Source: Bacteroidota bacterium (GTDB lineage: Bacteria; Bacteroidota; Bacteroidia; Palsa-948). From it: a stretch of DNA of 57,488 nt. The notes beneath the pieces are model-generated. The model was given only the letters and a program-made list of their open reading frames with translations. It was not told where the DNA came from and did not search any database. Position 1 is the stretch's first letter; every line of letters starts with the position of its first letter. The stretch lies in the NCBI GenBank assembly GCA_016213435.1, contig JACRAL010000216.1, forward strand, positions 1-57,488, in the 5' to 3' direction. Below are positions 24,305 through 33,741 of this stretch, one piece after another. Position numbers and translations under genes: made by a program.

Positions 24305-27300
24305 TTATTTGCTGACTGATTTGATCTTAAGTCCTTTGAATGAAATTAAATTCTTTAATGCATCAAAATATAGTAGTATAAATCCGATAATGGACATAAG
24401 CCATATAATAATTACATTGTAATAGAAAGTAGGAATTTTTTTGTAGAATAAATATTTAGTTGAAATAAAAAAAGGATCATTCATTGAGGCAATTCCTTTT
24501 TTAGTGTTCTGAAAAACAGGATCAACTATTTGTTTAATGTTGTTTCCTTCAATAATATATTTTCTTTGTAATTGATTGTTGCGTGTTATTTCTGCAAGAT
24601 ACGAGTTCGAAAAATCATTTTTGATTCTGTAATATTTATTCTTTGATATGGAATCAGTGGTGAGAGAGGTAATTATGTTATTTTTTTCATTATCCATTTT
24701 ATTGAGCAAATCAGAATTGTAGGTCTTTAATGAACTGATGGTGGAATTTATTTCCGTGATATTATTTTTTATATCTGTGATGTTTTTCAAATCATTGGTT
24801 AGGTTGAATTTAATTCCCGCGGTAATACATTCTTTTCTTAGTTCATTTATTAAAAGATCGTATTTTTTTTTCAAATCATTACTTTGTTGTTCCTCCTTAC
24901 TTGAAATCTCGTTGGTAAATTTTTCCAATTCAGGAATATAATAGGCTAATTTATAGTTCGCAGCACTGAGTTCTTTCTCGATGGAGTAAAAGATATTGTC
25001 AAAATTATTATTTACATATTGGTTTACCATTAATCCTTCATACGCCCATCGAGATGTCATGGCACTGGCAATTTTTGGAACTTGGTAGCCTCCGCCAACT
25101 GCTCTGTTCAGTTTTTCATAGCTGAACATAGCTCCTCCCAGGATCATTTGCGGAATTACCAAAAGTGGTATCAAGATATAAATGGTGACAGCTGAATTAA
25201 ATGCGGATGAAATATTTAACCCTACTATATTAGCAAAACTGGAAACAGAAAACAGCATAAGCCAATATGCAAAGAACATTCCTTTTATTCCAACTATGTA
25301 ATTTCCAATCATAACAAATAAGGCCGATTGAATGGCTGAGATAAATAACAGGATGATTACTTTAGAGGAGAGATAGCTGAAACGACTCAGATTCAGGAAT
25401 CGTTCTCTTTTAAGTATTTTTCTGTCTTTGTAAATTTCTTCAGCGCTGATTGTTAGACCTAAAAACAGTACAACAATAACACACATAAAAATATATGCCG
25501 GTATGTTTTCATTGTCTCTGAAAATATATTCCGACTTCCCATTGCCGTCATTATATCGGATAATGAAGGAGAGGAGAAAAGCGAGCAACGGAGCTTCGAG
25601 CAAACTGATCAACAAATATTGTTTATTGCTGATTTTAGAAAGAACATCGCGGGTAATAAAAATTAAAAACTGTTTGATCTGATTGGGAATTTTAAAAATA
25701 CTTTCAGGTAGATTTTTTCCCGCTTTCCCGATTTCTATCTTAAATTTTGCTTTGAACATTTCATACCAATTGAGCGGAGACATTTTCCTCTCAAGTGTAT
25801 ACTGTCCATATTCGTCCACTTCTTTGGCTTCGATAATATTAAATAACAACTCGGGATTAACATTGCCGCATGTTTCGCACTCGCCAATATCACTATTGAT
25901 CTGATGGGATGCTTTTTTAAGATACATGATTGACTCAATTGCATTGCCGTAATAAATCGGAAATCCGCCCACGTCCAGCAAATAAATCTTATCAAACATT
26001 TTGAAAATATCAGAAGAGGGTTGATGTATTACAACAAAAATCAATTTTCCTTTTTGGGAGAGTTCTTTTAAAAGATCCATTACATTTTCTGAATCTCTCG
26101 AGGATAATCCGGATGTCGGCTCATCTACAAAAAGAACAGAGGGTTCGCGTATTAATTCCAATGCAATGTTTAATCTTTTTCTTTGTCCGCCACTAATCGT
26201 TTTGTGAAGAGGCGAGCCCACCTTAATATCTTTTGCTTCCAATAAACCGAGATTAGAAAGTGTTTGAGTTACTTTTTCTTTTATTTCATCTTCTGTCTTA
26301 TTTTTGAAGCACAATTTTGCATTGTAGTATAAATTTTGAAAGACGGTAAGTTCTTCAATCAGCAGATCATCCTGCGCTATGTAGCCGATTACGCCTTTTA
26401 ATTCTTCATTTTCTTTAAAAATATCTTTGTCGTTTATGGTAACGCTTCCTTGCGTAGGGGTTTCCAATCCTGATAATATATTCAACAAAGTGCTTTTTCC
26501 GGCACCGCTTGCGCCCATGATGCCTACGAGGGTTCCGGACTTTTCGCAAATATTTATATCGTTGAGTGCAATCTTTCCGTTTGAAAAAACATGAGTTATA
26601 CTTTGCGCATTAAAAAGCAATTCTGTTTCACTTACATTTTTAAGAAAGATAGAAATCACTTCGCTGTAATAAATAGTTCCCCTCGGTAACCTCAAGGTGC
26701 TGCCATGAGGTAAAATATAGATGGAGTGTTTGTAAAGTGGAAGGCCATTCAGGAAAAGCTCAGCATTTCCAATATATTTTAAAAAGAAAAGGTTTACACT
26801 ATTAATCCGGATGATTTTTATAAAGCCATCTAATCCATCGGCAATAAAATGATTTATACTATTCTCGCTAAATGGAATACCTTCTTTATTATTATCAATA
26901 AGAAGGACATCACTTGACTCATAGGCGTAAGGATTATCCTGTAGAACACAACACTCAATCAGTTTGGATTCATTCGCATCTATTTTAAAAACTGTTGAAA
27001 CTGTATTGATGATTTGTTCACGTTGAGGCGTGAGTAGATTGTCTGATTTGACTAATTCGTATAACCTGACGAGTACTACAACTTTTTGTTTTTGGGTAAG
27101 AGTTTTATTGATTTTTCTGCAGATAGCAAGAATCTTAACTGAATCTTTTACGGAGGTTAATTTGGATTCTGTCTTTGATTCTCTCTTATCTGGTTTGTTT
27201 AAAATATCATCGTAAAGCATTAGGTATTCTGCTACCTTATTTTTGCTTAATTGACTCGTAAGAAATGTAGAAACAAAGTTCCGATGACGCTCATTGCTGC

Positions 27301-27364
27301 CGGTATCTTGTTTAGAGATAATGGCAAAAAGTTCCATCAATGCTTTTAGGATTTCTTCACTCAT
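24305..27364 (-). CDS. ABCG-type ABC transporter with TerB-like and FHA-like N-terminal region
   Basis: A 1019-residue half-transporter. Residues 1-140 are helical and resemble the TerB (tellurite resistance) fold. Residues about 150-270 look like a beta-rich, possibly FHA-like module. The ATPase (about 275-500) has GASGAGKS (Walker A), ISGGQRKRLNIAL (signature), VLFVDEPTSGL (Walker B) and VIHQPSSD (H-loop), the arrangement of the ABCG/White group. An ABC-2 membrane domain follows with about six spans (from LLISLLEAPLLAFLLSF to a last span near residue 990). A roughly 180-residue soluble insertion precedes the last span. The substrate is unknown. An FHA-like module would fit control by phosphorylation through the adjacent Sia-like genes. 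Confidence 0.82.
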   Translation of the reverse strand: MSEEILKALMELFAIISKQDTGSNERHRNFVSTFLTSQLSKNKVAEYLMLYDDILNKPDKRESKTESKLTSVKDSVKILAICRKINKTLTQKQKVVVLVRLYELVKSDNLLTPQREQIINTVSTVFKIDANESKLIECCVLQDNPYAYESSDVLLIDNNKEGIPFSENSINHFIADGLDGFIKIIRINSVNLFFLKYIGNAELFLNGLPLYKHSIYILPHGSTLRLPRGTIYYSEVISIFLKNVSETELLFNAQSITHVFSNGKIALNDINICEKSGTLVGIMGASGAGKSTLLNILSGLETPTQGSVTINDKDIFKENEELKGVIGYIAQDDLLIEELTVFQNLYYNAKLCFKNKTEDEIKEKVTQTLSNLGLLEAKDIKVGSPLHKTISGGQRKRLNIALELIREPSVLFVDEPTSGLSSRDSENVMDLLKELSQKGKLIFVVIHQPSSDIFKMFDKIYLLDVGGFPIYYGNAIESIMYLKKASHQINSDIGECETCGNVNPELLFNIIEAKEVDEYGQYTLERKMSPLNWYEMFKAKFKIEIGKAGKNLPESIFKIPNQIKQFLIFITRDVLSKISNKQYLLISLLEAPLLAFLLSFIIRYNDGNGKSEYIFRDNENIPAYIFMCVIVVLFLGLTISAEEIYKDRKILKRERFLNLSRFSYLSSKVIILLFISAIQSALFVMIGNYIVGIKGMFFAYWLMLFSVSSFANIVGLNISSAFNSAVTIYILIPLLVIPQMILGGAMFSYEKLNRAVGGGYQVPKIASAMTSRWAYEGLMVNQYVNNNFDNIFYSIEKELSAANYKLAYYIPELEKFTNEISSKEEQQSNDLKKKYDLLINELRKECITAGIKFNLTNDLKNITDIKNNITEINSTISSLKTYNSDLLNKMDNEKNNIITSLTTDSISKNKYYRIKNDFSNSYLAEITRNNQLQRKYIIEGNNIKQIVDPVFQNTKKGIASMNDPFFISTKYLFYKKIPTFYYNVIIIWLMSIIGFILLYFDALKNLISFKGLKIKSVSK

Positions 27365-27411
27365 AAAGTCAGATCAGTGGATCTAATGTGGTTAGTAGGT
27401 CGGAAAAAGGG

Positions 27412-27786
27412 TTAATACCCCATCAACTCAAAGGTTAATCCTACCAGATCTTTATATTCTTCGCCAGCTTCCATCATATCATTATCATTTTTGTCAAAAT
27501 GCCACTGAACGATAACATTAGTTCCTTTGTCTTTGATTTCTTCAAGCGCCATCAGGATATCCAAAATGATCTTAGAAGATGCAGTATTGAAGTATTCTAA
27601 TCTGATTTTCCATATCATTTCTTCTTCCGGTTTTTCGGAATATAAGTTTATCCAGTCCAGTACAGGCTGGTAAAATGTCACTACATCCTCAGGCAATGAA
27701 CGGCCTGAAATTTCAAATTGTTTGCTGGTAATGTCTAGTGTTATTGAAGGAGTGTCTTCGGTTCCTTTAAGGATTAATGGTTCCAT
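27412..27786 (-). CDS. siaC: SiaC-like regulatory phosphoprotein (DUF1987)
   Basis: A 124-residue protein of the SiaC/DUF1987 family. The conserved segment LEYFNTASSKIILDIL places a threonine at residue 68, the position phosphorylated in Pseudomonas SiaC. In that system SiaB phosphorylates SiaC, SiaA removes the phosphate, and unphosphorylated SiaC activates the diguanylate cyclase SiaD. Here the same three kinds of protein are adjacent, but no GGDEF gene is present. The next gene encodes an ABC transporter, which is therefore a candidate target. The start at 27786 gives a normal N-terminus (LILKGTEDTPSITLD). Confidence 0.85.
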   Translation of the reverse strand: MEPLILKGTEDTPSITLDITSKQFEISGRSLPEDVVTFYQPVLDWINLYSEKPEEEMIWKIRLEYFNTASSKIILDILMALEEIKDKGTNVIVQWHFDKNDNDMMEAGEEYKDLVGLTFELMGY

Positions 27787-27846
27787 GATGATTTATTTTT
27801 AGATTTATTATATGTTAATTATTTGGATTTTTTATCCTACTTCTTT

Positions 27847-28989
27847 TTATACTTCTTTTTTTGATACCAAGGTCAATAATGTGAAAAATGAGATGCGTTC
27901 ATTTATCTTGTCGAAACTATACGCAAGTTTATTCTCTGATTTTCGGGCCATATCTATGAATCCAAGTCCTGCTCCTCCAACTTCAGAAATAGTGGAGGAT
28001 AATCGAACTTGCTTGTACAACGCTTTCAGCCCCTCTTTATCGAGAGTATTGATCTGGTCAATTCTTGCCTGTAAAGGAGGAATGGAGGCATTGGCAATGA
28101 CGTTTCCGGATATGATAGAAAACTCATCCATGGAATTATGCCCGATCATAAAAATCGAAGGAACATAATCAGGATTTTCGGCTGAGTATTGATACTTGCA
28201 AATGTTTTGCAAACTCTCAACCATGACGTTAAATACTTTTTTCTTTAATGTGGAATCTAAACCTTCAGCATCAAACTTTCGTTCTGTCATGGAGAGCACA
28301 ATCTTGGTAATCTCTTGGGTAAAATCGCCTTCATATATAAGAATGATATTATTCTTATCCATTTCTTTATATAATTCATGTACATAAGAGATAGGTGATG
28401 CTGCGTTTTCTGCTAATGGAGAGGATCCATCTTCATTTTTTTCAAAATGGGCTTTGATTACCGTGCGTAAAGAGAAATAGGCGGTGCTATCATTAACATC
28501 TTCAAACTGGAAATCAAGCTTGCTGCCTGATTTTTTGGCAATATCAATGAGTCCAATTCCTGCACCACCTTCTTCCGAGAAGGAGGGCGTTGTAATAAGA
28601 GATTTATATAGTTCTTTCAGATCCTCAAGAGTCATGCTGTTTATGGCTTCCAGTTTATTTGTCAAAGATTGTTTTTTGTTTTTGAGAATAACATTTCCGC
28701 TATACAAAACGTAATCCTCCAGAAGCTTGCCAATCATGAACAAAGAAGAACTCGAATCGTCCTTGTGTTTGCAAATATTCTGCAAGCATTCTACCATTAC
28801 ATTGAATACTTTCTTTTTTATGGCGGTATCAGCCCCTTCCAGTAAGAGTTTTTTTTCAGTGGTGGCAAGAAGTGCTTTTGTGATTTCTTGAGAAAAAAAT
28901 CCTCTGTAAGCAAGCATGAATTTGTGCTTTTCCATTTTCTCTCGCAAATTAGTTACATACATTAAGGATTCGGGGCTATTATCTTCCAT
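27847..28989 (-). CDS. siaB: Tandem-fused SiaB-like protein kinase (two domains)
   Basis: A 380-residue protein containing two copies of a roughly 185-residue SiaB-type kinase domain (residues about 10-190 and 205-375). Each copy has an N-box-like helix (VMVECLQNICKH; VMVESLQNICKY) and a glycine-rich lid (GGAGIGLIDIAKKSG; GGAGLGFIDMARKSE). These are features of GHKL-type ATP binding. SiaB normally is a single domain that works as a dimer, so the fusion probably makes an intramolecular pair with room for the two halves to specialise. The histidine of copy 1 (QNICKH) is tyrosine in copy 2. It lies between the SpoIIE phosphatase and siaC genes. Confidence 0.82.
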   Translation of the reverse strand: MEDNSPESLMYVTNLREKMEKHKFMLAYRGFFSQEITKALLATTEKKLLLEGADTAIKKKVFNVMVECLQNICKHKDDSSSSLFMIGKLLEDYVLYSGNVILKNKKQSLTNKLEAINSMTLEDLKELYKSLITTPSFSEEGGAGIGLIDIAKKSGSKLDFQFEDVNDSTAYFSLRTVIKAHFEKNEDGSSPLAENAASPISYVHELYKEMDKNNIILIYEGDFTQEITKIVLSMTERKFDAEGLDSTLKKKVFNVMVESLQNICKYQYSAENPDYVPSIFMIGHNSMDEFSIISGNVIANASIPPLQARIDQINTLDKEGLKALYKQVRLSSTISEVGGAGLGFIDMARKSENKLAYSFDKINERISFFTLLTLVSKKEV

Positions 28990-29018
28990 AGTAAATATTT
29001 TTTTGTTTATATATATAT

Positions 29019-31484
29019 TTAAAACCTTATGCCTATTAATAATACGTCATCCATTTGTTTGTGATTTCCTTTCCATTGTTCAAATTCATGGTGGATGAGA
29101 GTACCTATTTTATTCATGTGTAACGAGTTATTTTTCTTTACGAATTCTTGCACCCTATTGCTCATGAATTTTGTTTTTCCATCAGGTCCTCCAAATTGAT
29201 CAGGAAGACCATCCGTAAAGAAAAATATTGATTCCCCTTTTTTGAATGTGATGACATGGTCTTTAAATTTTTCTCGGTTCTTGTAATGAAATCCACCTAT
29301 AGGATAACGGTCTGCTTTCACTTCATTAAACTCAAATCCGTTGTTATCCTGTTTTAAATAATAGAGTGGGCGATGTGCTCCGGAATAATGCAGTTCTTTT
29401 TTCTTCAGATTAATTCTGCAAAGTGCAATATCCATTCCGTCACGGGATTTGCTATCGCCAGTATCTTGTCGTAATGTTTGTTGTACATTTTGGTGAAGCA
29501 GGTCAAGTGTTGCTCCGGCATTGGGAAGTTTTTCAGAAGTAAGAACCTGGTTTAATGTAAAATGTCCAATGAATGACATGAGTGCGCCAGGAACTCCATG
29601 CCCGGTGCAATCCACAGTGGCAACATAGATTTCATCATCTTTTACAAACATCCATGGAAAATCACCGCTTACCACATCTTTAGGTTTGTAGAACATGAAG
29701 GAATCAGGAAAGTGCTGCCTTAATGTAGCTTCTGTTGGGATAATAGAATTTTGAATTCGTTGAGCGTAATTTATACTTTCAGTAATCTTTTTGTTTTGCT
29801 CATTGATTCTATTTTCATTTTTTTTCTGTTCAGTGATGTCATGTGAAACAATGAGAAGAGTTTCAAGTTTTTTCTCGTTATATTCGGGGATAATATTTAT
29901 TTGCATGATCTTCTCTCCGTTAATAGTAGGAAAGACGAGTTCTTTTGTAATGGGTCTGTTTTCTTTTGTGATTACTTCAATGTCTTTTTTCCACTCTTCA
30001 ATAATTGAGTTTGGAAAATCTACAGAGGAGAAAGGTTTTTGCAAATATTCAGCAGGTTTTTTTCCTGTAAGAGATTCAACAGTTGGATTTATGTAAAAAA
30101 TATTTTCGTCAATGCCGATGCGCAGGATCAAATCGTGACTATTTTCAGAAAGAGACTGCATCTGTCCTCGCAATCGTTGCTCTTTTTCCGCTTTTCGTTT
30201 CTCGGTAATGTCTCTTGAATTAACAATAATTCCGCGTATAGCAGGATCGTGAAGCATGTTTTTTCCTGTTGCTTCCAGCCAGATTTTGCTATTATCCTTT
30301 CGAATATAACTTATCTGAATGGTTACCGTAAATCGCGGATCTTCCTTCAGTTTTCTGAACATTTCTTTTACTGACTCAATTCCTTTTGGATGTACGCGCT
30401 GATACGAAGTATTTCCCATCGTTTCTTCAGGTGTATATCCTATTATGTTTTTTGCAGAAGGACTTTCATATCTGACAATTTCATTCTCATCGTAAATAGT
30501 AATAATCTCAGATGCATTTTCCAATAAGGCATGCAATTTTTTATGACTTTTATTTACTTCATCTAAAAGTTTGGATGTTCTTTCATTAACACCAAGGTTA
30601 AAAATGGTTTGTCCGATAACCTTGCATACTTCTTTAATAAATTCAATTTCCAGTGCATTAAATATATTTAGGGATGCAATCTCGATTACGCCATAAAGAT
30701 TATCATTTGAAATGCAGGGCACAATCAACAAGCTATTAGGTTTTTTATCGCCAAGAATTCCTGATGTAATAGAAAAATAACTGTCGGGAATCTCTGTTCG
30801 GTAAATAAAGTCTCGTTCTATTGCTGCCTGTCCAACTAATCCTTCTCCAATTTTAAATTCCGGAGCAAGGTATTTTTTTCGATTATAGGCATAAGAAGCT
30901 TTCATGCGAATGATCGCCAGTTTGCTGTCGTCCTCTTCTATAGTATAAAAAGCTCCTTGAATTGCATTGCATTTTTTTACGAGGAAGACAACCAGATGAT
31001 ATCCTAATTCCGTTAAGTCAGTATAGCTGCGTAAGACTTCTCCCAGTCCGGTCATGCCTTCCATTTTCCATTGCCTGTCATGCTCGTCTTGCGTTGTTTT
31101 GCGAAGATTATCCCGCATCTTTATTAATGCAGTGCTGATGCTGTCATTTCCGTTTTGATATTCAATATTGAATTCACCTTGCCCTATTTTTTCTACAAAA
31201 GCGCCTACTTTGTTCATGCTTGCCGATTGTTCCTGCAATGTTTTATTTAGGAGTAAGAGACGATGATTATAATAGAAGCCGAGGGCACCGCATGCCAGCG
31301 TGAGGAAAACTGGTACAGTATCCATTGCAAACCAAAATAAGGGAGAAGAATAATGCAAGCCGATAATAAAATCTATATTGAGTCCGGTTTTATCGTTATT
31401 TGCTGTAATACTCCATATGGTCAGAAGAAATAATATTCCTGAAACGAAACCTATAAGGGCGGATATGATGGTTTTAATTCTCAC
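29019..31484 (-). CDS. Membrane SpoIIE/PP2C phosphatase with GAF and two PAS domains (SiaA-like)
   Basis: An 821-residue membrane-anchored serine/threonine phosphatase. Two membrane spans lie in the first 75 residues (IISALIGFVSGILFLL; VFLTLACGALGFYY). A HAMP-like stretch follows (VEKIGQGEFNIEYQ). A GAF domain follows at about 145-300 (GEGLVGQAAI, SLLIVPC), then PAS domains at about 315-440 and 450-560, and a short coiled coil. The PP2C domain occupies about 590-820 with VSGDFPW, DCTGHGVPGALMS, SGAHRPL and DDVLLIGIRF. It would dephosphorylate the SiaC-like protein. Upstream of it in the operon is another GAF protein. Confidence 0.9.
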   Translation of the reverse strand: MRIKTIISALIGFVSGILFLLTIWSITANNDKTGLNIDFIIGLHYSSPLFWFAMDTVPVFLTLACGALGFYYNHRLLLLNKTLQEQSASMNKVGAFVEKIGQGEFNIEYQNGNDSISTALIKMRDNLRKTTQDEHDRQWKMEGMTGLGEVLRSYTDLTELGYHLVVFLVKKCNAIQGAFYTIEEDDSKLAIIRMKASYAYNRKKYLAPEFKIGEGLVGQAAIERDFIYRTEIPDSYFSITSGILGDKKPNSLLIVPCISNDNLYGVIEIASLNIFNALEIEFIKEVCKVIGQTIFNLGVNERTSKLLDEVNKSHKKLHALLENASEIITIYDENEIVRYESPSAKNIIGYTPEETMGNTSYQRVHPKGIESVKEMFRKLKEDPRFTVTIQISYIRKDNSKIWLEATGKNMLHDPAIRGIIVNSRDITEKRKAEKEQRLRGQMQSLSENSHDLILRIGIDENIFYINPTVESLTGKKPAEYLQKPFSSVDFPNSIIEEWKKDIEVITKENRPITKELVFPTINGEKIMQINIIPEYNEKKLETLLIVSHDITEQKKNENRINEQNKKITESINYAQRIQNSIIPTEATLRQHFPDSFMFYKPKDVVSGDFPWMFVKDDEIYVATVDCTGHGVPGALMSFIGHFTLNQVLTSEKLPNAGATLDLLHQNVQQTLRQDTGDSKSRDGMDIALCRINLKKKELHYSGAHRPLYYLKQDNNGFEFNEVKADRYPIGGFHYKNREKFKDHVITFKKGESIFFFTDGLPDQFGGPDGKTKFMSNRVQEFVKKNNSLHMNKIGTLIHHEFEQWKGNHKQMDDVLLIGIRF

Positions 31485-31486
31485 GT

Positions 31487-32095
31487 TTATAAAGTTTCTG
31501 TTACTATTTTTGATGCTGCTTCAATAAAATTTTCAAATTCTGTGTCAAAGGGATGAAATGCTGCTAATTCCATCACTCCAACAATAATGTCATTTTTAAC
31601 AAGCGGACAAATAATTAAATGTTGCGGTACTGCTTTTCCAAGACCAGATACGGCAGGGATATGTTCCTCCGGTGCAGTATTAAGCATTAATGTTTTTTTG
31701 TCTTTTGCCACTTGACCGATCAGTCCTTCTCCCATTTCGAATTCAATGGGTTTGCTTTCCGGACAATAAAATGCATAACCGCAATTAAAACGAAGAAAAG
31801 TGCGATCGTCATTTTTATGTATTAAATATAATGCTCCTTGAACGGCTTGAGTTTCGGTTGCAAGTTTATGCAATAGAGATTCGTGCTTATTTGTTTCATT
31901 TGGTAACCCTGCAGCAAAAGTTTTAAAAGTATTTATTTTAGATTGAAGAAAATCCGTTTTTTGATTGTCAGCATTTGTTGAATCTTTTTTGTCGATTTCA
32001 GATGCAATATTGTCATTCTGTTTTTTTCGTTTTTTAAAAAGTAAAAACAGTAGAACGACATTCAGGGCAGCGCTTATGAGTAAAATTGTTTTCAC
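31487..32095 (-). CDS. Membrane-anchored GAF-domain protein
   Basis: A 202-residue protein with one N-terminal membrane helix (ILLISAALNVVLLFLLF), a basic/charged linker, and a GAF domain from about residue 60 to the end (VQGALYLIHKND, GEGLIGQVAKD, HLIICPLVKNDIIVGVMEL). It contains no output domain, so it probably senses a small molecule and acts by contact with a partner such as the adjacent phosphatase. The GAF sequence is closely related to the one in that phosphatase. Gene spacing is 2 bp to the next gene and 1 bp to cheB, which implies one transcript. Confidence 0.8.
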   Translation of the reverse strand: MKTILLISAALNVVLLFLLFKKRKKQNDNIASEIDKKDSTNADNQKTDFLQSKINTFKTFAAGLPNETNKHESLLHKLATETQAVQGALYLIHKNDDRTFLRFNCGYAFYCPESKPIEFEMGEGLIGQVAKDKKTLMLNTAPEEHIPAVSGLGKAVPQHLIICPLVKNDIIVGVMELAAFHPFDTEFENFIEAASKIVTETL

Positions 32096-32096
32096 G

Positions 32097-32663
32097 TTAT
32101 TGTATGGTTTTCAAGAGATTTACAATTTCATCGCTTATTAGTGATTTATCTATAGGAGTTGCTTTCAAAGCAGCTTCAGGCATCATTTTAATTGTTGCTT
32201 CATCGGGATGTTGCACTATGGTTAAAGCGCCCCTGTTTTTAGCAATTCTAATTCCATTTGCTCCATCTGAATTTGCTCCTGACAATATTATCGCGATAAG
32301 TTTATCTCTATAAGTATAGGAAGCTGTTTCAAATGTTAAATCAATTGAAGGACGAGAATATTTGATCATATCGTCTGTTGATAACGCGAAGGCGCCTGAA
32401 GGTTCAATCAACAGATGATAATTAGCCGGAGCGATATATGCAATTCCGTTTTTCACTTGGTCTTTGTCGTTTGGTTCAATTACAGGTATAGCAGATTTTG
32501 TAGATAATGCTTCCACGATGCCATGTCGGACATGTTTAAGACGATGGAGGCAAAATATTACAGGCATATTTATATTTTTCGGTATGTTATTCAATATTTT
32601 CATCACTACCGGAAAACTTCCTGCTGACCCTCCTATAACTATTGCTTTATATCCGGTCAGCAT
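32097..32663 (-). CDS. cheB: CheB-type protein-glutamate methylesterase (no receiver domain)
   Basis: A 188-residue stand-alone CheB catalytic domain. The catalytic triad is visible: serine in IGGSAGSFP, histidine in FCLHRLKH and aspartate in SGANSDGANG. It lacks the N-terminal receiver domain of classical CheB, so it is not directly controlled by CheA. The start at 32663 places the catalytic serine near residue 12, as in related stand-alone domains; a further 25 upstream residues in this frame are just the end of cheR read in another frame. The start overlaps the cheR 3' end by 17 bases. No chemoreceptor is nearby, so its substrate is open. Confidence 0.88.
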   Translation of the reverse strand: MLTGYKAIVIGGSAGSFPVVMKILNNIPKNINMPVIFCLHRLKHVRHGIVEALSTKSAIPVIEPNDKDQVKNGIAYIAPANYHLLIEPSGAFALSTDDMIKYSRPSIDLTFETASYTYRDKLIAIILSGANSDGANGIRIAKNRGALTIVQHPDEATIKMMPEAALKATPIDKSLISDEIVNLLKTIQ

Positions 32664-33492
32664 TGTCTTTGATTTTCTGATATATTCTTTCTTCTGCACT
32701 GAATGTGAGAAAATTATCACTGCTTTTGCAAAAAGCAATTGTTTCTTTTTCTCCCACAGCTAAAAAACCTTTCATAAATAAACTATTTCCAAATAATTCG
32801 ATTGCTTTATTTTGCAATTCCGGATTAAAATAAATCATCACATTGCGGCATAGAATAAGATCAAATTTCGAATACTGCTCATTTTGAACAAGGTCAAATT
32901 TTTTGAATGAAACATTTTCGATAAGGGTTTTATCAAAAACTACATTTTCTTCTTTCGATGAATAATAGTCAGACAACTTTCCCTTGCCCTCAAAACGCTG
33001 GTAATTCTTTTCATTTACTTCCATATTTCGATTAGGGTAAGTTCCATTCATGCCTTTTTGTAGAACCAGATCATTGATGTCAGTAGCAAGTATTTTTGTT
33101 TTGTGAAGAAGATCAGCCTCTTTAAGAACAATAGCGAGGGAGTATACTTCTTCTCCTGAAGAACAAGCTGCACTCCATATGCGGAGGGAAGGATAATGTG
33201 CAAGAATCGGAAGGACATCGTTCCTGAGTTTTCTCCAGAAAGCGGGGGCACGAAACATCTCAGTTGTGTTAACGGTGATCTCGCGAAGAAACTCTTCAAA
33301 AAAAACAGGATTCTGTTGAAGTTTTATTGTCAGGGACTCGATATTGGGTATGGAATATACCGCAAGAATTCTTTCGATTCTCCTCTTAAATGAAGAAAAA
33401 GCATAGTTGTTAAAGTCAAACCGATAAGTAGTCTTAATAAAAGAAATCAGATGTTTGATCTCTTTTATTGTTATTTCGTTCGTTTCAGTCAT
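32647..33492 (-). CDS. cheR: CheR-type protein-glutamate methyltransferase
   Basis: A 281-residue SAM-dependent methyltransferase. An N-terminal helical CheR domain (FSSFKRRIERILAVY) precedes the Rossmann-like catalytic domain. The catalytic domain has EITVNTTEMFR, LRIWSAACSSGEEVYSLA (SAM binding), ILATDIND and FDLILCRNVMIYFN. It would methylate glutamates on a receptor-like partner, and CheB reverses this. CheA, CheW, CheY and chemoreceptors are absent from the window, so the pair seems to serve the downstream GAF/SpoIIE/Sia proteins. It is the first gene of the minus-strand operon. The 250 bases upstream (33493-33741) hold no gene I can support. Confidence 0.9.
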   Translation of the reverse strand: MTETNEITIKEIKHLISFIKTTYRFDFNNYAFSSFKRRIERILAVYSIPNIESLTIKLQQNPVFFEEFLREITVNTTEMFRAPAFWRKLRNDVLPILAHYPSLRIWSAACSSGEEVYSLAIVLKEADLLHKTKILATDINDLVLQKGMNGTYPNRNMEVNEKNYQRFEGKGKLSDYYSSKEENVVFDKTLIENVSFKKFDLVQNEQYSKFDLILCRNVMIYFNPELQNKAIELFGNSLFMKGFLAVGEKETIAFCKSSDNFLTFSAEERIYQKIKDNADRI

Positions 33493-33741
33493 AATTGCAA
33501 TTTAATAGAATCACTCGATTACTTACTTGTGCTTTTTTTGTGTCTCAAATTCTTTTTTTTTCAGTTCTTTGTTTTCTGCATAAGCAATTTTACCTATATA
33601 CTTTTTTTTATCCTTCGCTTTATATTATTTGTTATGAATACATTTTGTGCTGGACATGTCTTTCAAAAGGATGCTCTGGAGTTGAAGATGTTTGATATCT
33701 CATGATTATATAATCTGACTTGATAGTCATCAGGCCATTTA

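Noticed and set aside
23344-33492. Standard chemotaxis operon
   Set aside because: CheR and CheB are present, but CheA, CheW, CheY and chemoreceptors are not, and the rest of the operon is Sia-like.
33451-33705. Phenylalanine-rich frames upstream of cheR
   Set aside because: AT-rich non-coding DNA read in two overlapping frames; no motif and no plausible neighbour.
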